Source: Vicinamibacterales bacterium (GTDB taxonomy: Bacteria > Acidobacteriota > Vicinamibacteria > Vicinamibacterales > SCN-69-37). Taken from it: DNA of 50,666 nucleotides. Each line of letters begins with the position of its first letter. Within the stretch, counting starts at the first letter, position 1. Location of the stretch: positions 1-50,666 of the forward strand of contig JAURFE010000008.1 in NCBI GenBank assembly GCA_030827135.1. The letters run 5' to 3'. Shown piece after piece: positions 47,421 to 50,666 of this stretch. A program made the position numbers and the translations under genes. The notes below the pieces were generated by a model. It had not been told where the DNA came from and made no database searches. It worked only from the letters and a program-made list of their open reading frames with translations.

Positions 47421-50400
47421 TCAGCGGTTGGCTGCCGCCGCCGGACTCGCCCCGAACCAGTAGGTCACGTTGAACCGGATGATGCGCGGTCCAAGCGCAC
47501 CCGTCGGCGAGTTAAACGTTGGAATCGTCGTGACGGGACGACTCGGGTCGTTCGCGTATCGCACGTTGGTGAGGCCCGTGCCGGTGCGGACCGAGAACAC
47601 CGTGTTGATGTTCGACAGGTTGTAGACATCAAGCCCGAGCTCGAACTTCTGCCCGCTCACGTTGAAGATCCGTCCGGCGCGCAGGTCGACCTGCGCACGT
47701 TTCGGCAACTCCACCGTGCCCCGGGGTTCCGCATTCACGGTGGTGGCGCCCTGGCGCAGACATCCCGTGGTCACGGTCGTGGTGCATCCGGGGATCTGCA
47801 CGGACCTGGTAATCGGCAGCCCCGAACTGAGCACGAAGTTGGCACCGAACGTGATGCGGTAGGGCAGCATCGCCGAGCCGCTCAGCTTGAAATTGTGCCG
47901 CCGGCCGCCGCTGAGCCCGTCGGCGTTGACCCGCGCCGTGTTCGGATTGGCGAGACTCACAAATTCCTGCTCTTCGCGGGAATACGTGTAGCCCCCCAGG
48001 ATGGTGGTGCCGCGCCCGTAGCGTTTGGTGGCGACGACCTCGAGTCCGTTATAGGTCACACCCAGACGGTCGTCATTGATGGGGTTATCGGGCACCAGTG
48101 TGAACCCGGTGTTGAGGTTGTACACCGTCAGCGTCTTGTCGTCTGCATTGCCGAACACCCCATCGCGGCCGGCTTCCGTCACGGTGATCGGCGAGAACAT
48201 CGTGTCCCACTGGCTGATGTCCCCGTCAACCGTGCCGTACGTGTCGTACTCCTTGCGGTGTATGAATGTCACACCCAGCCGGAAGGACGGAAGCAGTTCG
48301 TGGTCGACACCAGTCGTGATTTCTTTGCGGTAGGTGCGCCTGCGGGCCGAGTCAAACCTGTTGGGATTCGGGATGACCGTCGTCGGCGCGGCCGTGCCGA
48401 ACTCCCCCCCGACGTACCGCGCGCCGTTCCAGACCGCACCGGCGTCCTGGAAGATCAGGTCGCGGTTGATGTCGTTCCAGGTATAGGTCTGACTCACAGT
48501 GCCGTTCGGATTGGGCCCGGGCGTCCCCGTGCCGATCTGATCGAAGTATTTGCCTGTGGAGAACTTCAGCGCGGTCTTGCCATTCCCAAAGAGGTCATAG
48601 GTCACACTGACACGAGGGGCCCAGTTCTTCCACAAGGGCGCATTCCGCACCTCGGCAAAAGACGAGGGCACGGTGTAGGTCGTCAGAACGCCACCGGTGT
48701 TGAGCGTGACGTTGAGACCGCTGATGCTGCTGCCGGCCGGGAAGTACTTGCTCGGCAGCTTCTCCTGCGGCGGCAGGTAGCCTTCGACCCGTTCCCAGCG
48801 GATGCCGGCGATCACGGCGAGACGTCCGCGCTGAAACGAGTCCTGCGCGTAGATGGCGGTGTTCATCACGGCGCGTTTGAGCGACAGCGGTGAATTGAAG
48901 ATCGTGACATTGCCGGCGCCGGCCGGTTGCGTCGGACTGCCCGCCACGCTGCGGAAGGTGAGATTCACGTCGCCGACACGCATGATGTCCTGGGTCTCAG
49001 GTGTGTAGCCGTTGTCGAATCCGAACTTGAACTCGTGGCGCCCGCCGAGGGCATCCGGCAGGTAGTAGTTCCAATTCGACGTAATCTGCAGGCGTCGCCG
49101 GAACATGATCTGGGTCTGTGCGGCGTTCCTGAGGCGCACGCTGGCGGCATTGTCAAACAACGACTGGAGGTCCGTCTTCTGCAGCAACGGAAAGTGCGTG
49201 TTGCTGTAGGCAATCTTGGTATCCCCGACCAGGGCATTGCTGACCACCGAGGTCCACGACAGCTGCGAAATCAGGAAGGTGTCGTCTTCCTTCGTGTTCG
49301 AGTCGAGCGTCACAGCGGCCCCGGCGCCGCGGTTGGGCTTGTCGTACCACTGGTAGTTGCCGTACGCCTCAAACCGGTTGGACGACCCGAGCGAATAATT
49401 CAACTTGCCGGTGACGCTCTGGATCGCCGTGGAGTCGCGGATGTTGCCATCCAGCGTCTGCGGCACCTGCGCCGGCGACACGGCCGGGAACCCGGGCACA
49501 TTCACGTGGGTCTGCTGGTTGTTGGTCGACGCGAAGTAGAACAACTTGTTCCGCAGCAACGGACCCCCCGCCTGCAGGTTGGCGTTGGTGATGTAATCGA
49601 CCGCGTTGGCCTTCGGCCGGAACCCCGCCAGCTTGAGGGTTTCATCCACGTTGTCCCACTGCGTCGCCTTGCCCTGATACGTAAAGAGGGCCTGCCCGCC
49701 AAACCGGTTCGTGCCCGATCGCGTGACCATGTTGATCAAGGTGCCGGACGTGCCCATCGAGATGTCCTGCGCCCCGGTCGTGACCTGGACGTTCTCGAAC
49801 GTGCTCGGCTCGTAGTAGTTCATCGAGTACCCGATGGCGGCCGGGTCTCCGACGTTCACGCCGTTCACCAACTGGACGTTCTGGGCGTTGGGGGTACCGC
49901 GCGAGGTGAACGCACGCTGGAGGCCGGCCTGGTTGCCGCCGACATCGGGGGTGTCAAACACGAGTCCGGGAATCTTGTATTCGAGAATGCTCCAGATGTC
50001 CTTGCCGCCTGGCGTCGTATCGAGCAGCATCGAATCGAGGTTGGTCGCCACCGTCGCACTCTTGGTATCGACGACCGGTGCCTCACCCCGCACGGTGATT
50101 TCTTCCGTCATGGACCCGACCTTGAGGGCCACCTCAATCGTGGCGGTCTGGTTCTGCACGACGACGACGCCTTCACGCCGTTGCGCGCTGAATCCTGACA
50201 ACGCCGCACGAACGACGTACGTGCCGAGCGGCAGCGAGGTGAATCGCTGCACCCCTGACGCATCCGTCACGCCTTCAATCACTCGAGGGAGCACGGGACT
50301 ACTCAGCGTCACTGTCACGCCGGGCAACACCGCCCCTTGTTCATCGACGATTTTCACAAAGATACTGCCGGTCTGTACCTGCGCCCACGCCGGCATCGCC

Positions 50401-50453
50401 GCCGCCAGCATCACGACAAGCCAGACGCCTAGTCGAACACTCAGTCGCCCCAT
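47421..50453 (-). CDS. Oar-like TonB-dependent receptor with carboxypeptidase-regulatory domain
   Basis: This 1010-residue outer-membrane protein has a signal peptide (cut after AWAQ, about residue 24). A carboxypeptidase-regulatory beta-sandwich (about 27-110) reads VDEQGAVLPGVTVTLSSP and GTYVVRAALSGF. A plug domain (about 125-260) includes RGEAPVVDTKSATVATNLDS and TRSGTNRFGG, and a large beta-barrel runs to the C-terminus. The first TonB-box-like stretch is not obvious. It resembles Oar/SusC-type receptors abundant in acidobacteria and may bring in oligopeptides or glycans. The start at 50453 follows GAGGAGG; a longer reading to 50528 has no signal peptide. No substrate-binding lipoprotein gene lies beside it. 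Confidence 0.92.
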   Translation of the reverse strand: MGRLSVRLGVWLVVMLAAAMPAWAQVQTGSIFVKIVDEQGAVLPGVTVTLSSPVLPRVIEGVTDASGVQRFTSLPLGTYVVRAALSGFSAQRREGVVVVQNQTATIEVALKVGSMTEEITVRGEAPVVDTKSATVATNLDSMLLDTTPGGKDIWSILEYKIPGLVFDTPDVGGNQAGLQRAFTSRGTPNAQNVQLVNGVNVGDPAAIGYSMNYYEPSTFENVQVTTGAQDISMGTSGTLINMVTRSGTNRFGGQALFTYQGKATQWDNVDETLKLAGFRPKANAVDYITNANLQAGGPLLRNKLFYFASTNNQQTHVNVPGFPAVSPAQVPQTLDGNIRDSTAIQSVTGKLNYSLGSSNRFEAYGNYQWYDKPNRGAGAAVTLDSNTKEDDTFLISQLSWTSVVSNALVGDTKIAYSNTHFPLLQKTDLQSLFDNAASVRLRNAAQTQIMFRRRLQITSNWNYYLPDALGGRHEFKFGFDNGYTPETQDIMRVGDVNLTFRSVAGSPTQPAGAGNVTIFNSPLSLKRAVMNTAIYAQDSFQRGRLAVIAGIRWERVEGYLPPQEKLPSKYFPAGSSISGLNVTLNTGGVLTTYTVPSSFAEVRNAPLWKNWAPRVSVTYDLFGNGKTALKFSTGKYFDQIGTGTPGPNPNGTVSQTYTWNDINRDLIFQDAGAVWNGARYVGGEFGTAAPTTVIPNPNRFDSARRRTYRKEITTGVDHELLPSFRLGVTFIHRKEYDTYGTVDGDISQWDTMFSPITVTEAGRDGVFGNADDKTLTVYNLNTGFTLVPDNPINDDRLGVTYNGLEVVATKRYGRGTTILGGYTYSREEQEFVSLANPNTARVNADGLSGGRRHNFKLSGSAMLPYRITFGANFVLSSGLPITRSVQIPGCTTTVTTGCLRQGATTVNAEPRGTVELPKRAQVDLRAGRIFNVSGQKFELGLDVYNLSNINTVFSVRTGTGLTNVRYANDPSRPVTTIPTFNSPTGALGPRIIRFNVTYWFGASPAAAANR

Positions 50454-50666
50454 TGGTTTCTGCTCCTCCTCGACGGCCTCGCGGCTGCCGCACGGGAGCA
50501 TACGACGAGTCTGCCTCGGGAGCAACACGAGACCCAGACGGTGACGACCGAGCCGCAGACCGTCACGCCTGCGATGACCGGCGCGAGCAGGATGACGGCC
50601 ATCACCGAGCCGGCTGAGTTGTCAGCGGCGGACCAATCCGTGGTCGATGGCAAACAGCGCGAGTTC

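Noticed and set aside
48927-50198. Long plus-strand frame opposite the TonB-dependent receptor
   Set aside because: Shadow frame with Arg/Val-rich composition and no motif; the receptor reading is complete.
50529-50666. Possible 3' end of a minus-strand gene at the right edge (frame ending ELALFAIDHGLVRR, stop at 50622-50624)
   Set aside because: Only 14 codons are inside the window, too few to support a gene. The remaining bases before the receptor start hold its GAGGAGG ribosome-binding site and nothing else clear.
1-50666. rRNA, tRNA or riboswitch genes
   Set aside because: I read through the gaps and did not recognise any; a tRNAscan-SE and Rfam run would be decisive.

Overview
The window looks like chromosomal DNA of a high-GC (roughly two-thirds G+C by eye), didermic, heterotrophic bacterium, most likely an Acidobacteriota member of the Vicinamibacteria type. 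The basis is a Gram-negative envelope gene set (OmpA, an Oar-like TonB-dependent receptor, Tat, RND/ABC adaptor), an acidobacterial-style type IV pilin, the short archaeal/eukaryotic-type prolyl-tRNA synthetase, and many secreted peptidases and amidohydrolases. The taxonomic call is inference; no rRNA or tRNA gene was recognised.

Layout. 1-1430 (minus): YIP1-family membrane protein and a frameshifted, edge-truncated HlyD/MacA-type adaptor. 1537-14275 (plus): an outer-membrane barrel protein, then a type IV pilus locus: pilB (with a tandem MshEN c-di-GMP-type motif), pilT, pilC, a sigma-54 promoter and pilA, a VKOR-DsbA disulfide-forming fusion, an ABC ATPase/permease pair and a TPR protein in the position of Myxococcus pilGHI, pilD, three minor-pilin-like genes and a coiled-coil membrane protein. 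14351-18682: aroB divergent from proS, with a 57-bp-arm inverted repeat between them, then a COG2509-type FAD dehydrogenase. 18847-21639 (minus): HEAT-like protein and OmpA/PKD protein. 21804-29372 (plus): tatA-tatC and S41 protease-smc-M48 protease. 29350-31534: cupredoxin, OB-fold-like lipoprotein, spermidine-synthase-like methyltransferase, yhbY. 31768-41679: a peptidase-rich stretch (Tat-exported M20 hydrolase, greB, S9, M28, amidohydrolase, M1) with a decayed VOC gene and an internally deleted TrxC. 41645-50453: alpha-oxoamine synthase, a barrel-like protein, aldo/keto reductase, FAD amine oxidase, aspartoacylase-like protein and a large Oar-like receptor.

How it fits together: surface pili (assembly, retraction, possible c-di-GMP and sigma-54 control, possible dedicated disulfide formation), a Tat system with at least one visible Tat substrate, and secreted or periplasmic proteases plus a TonB receptor suggest surface-attached life on peptides.

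The least ordinary part is the intergenic DNA. There is a family of GTAGGGC palindromes whose stems vary in a compensatory way and which supply the TAG stop codon of three different genes. There are also several 7-8-bp-period tandem repeats, some arranged as large inverted repeats. In addition, many operon heads lack a Shine-Dalgarno sequence and carry a TANNNT-like box 6-8 bases before the start codon, which suggests leaderless mRNAs.
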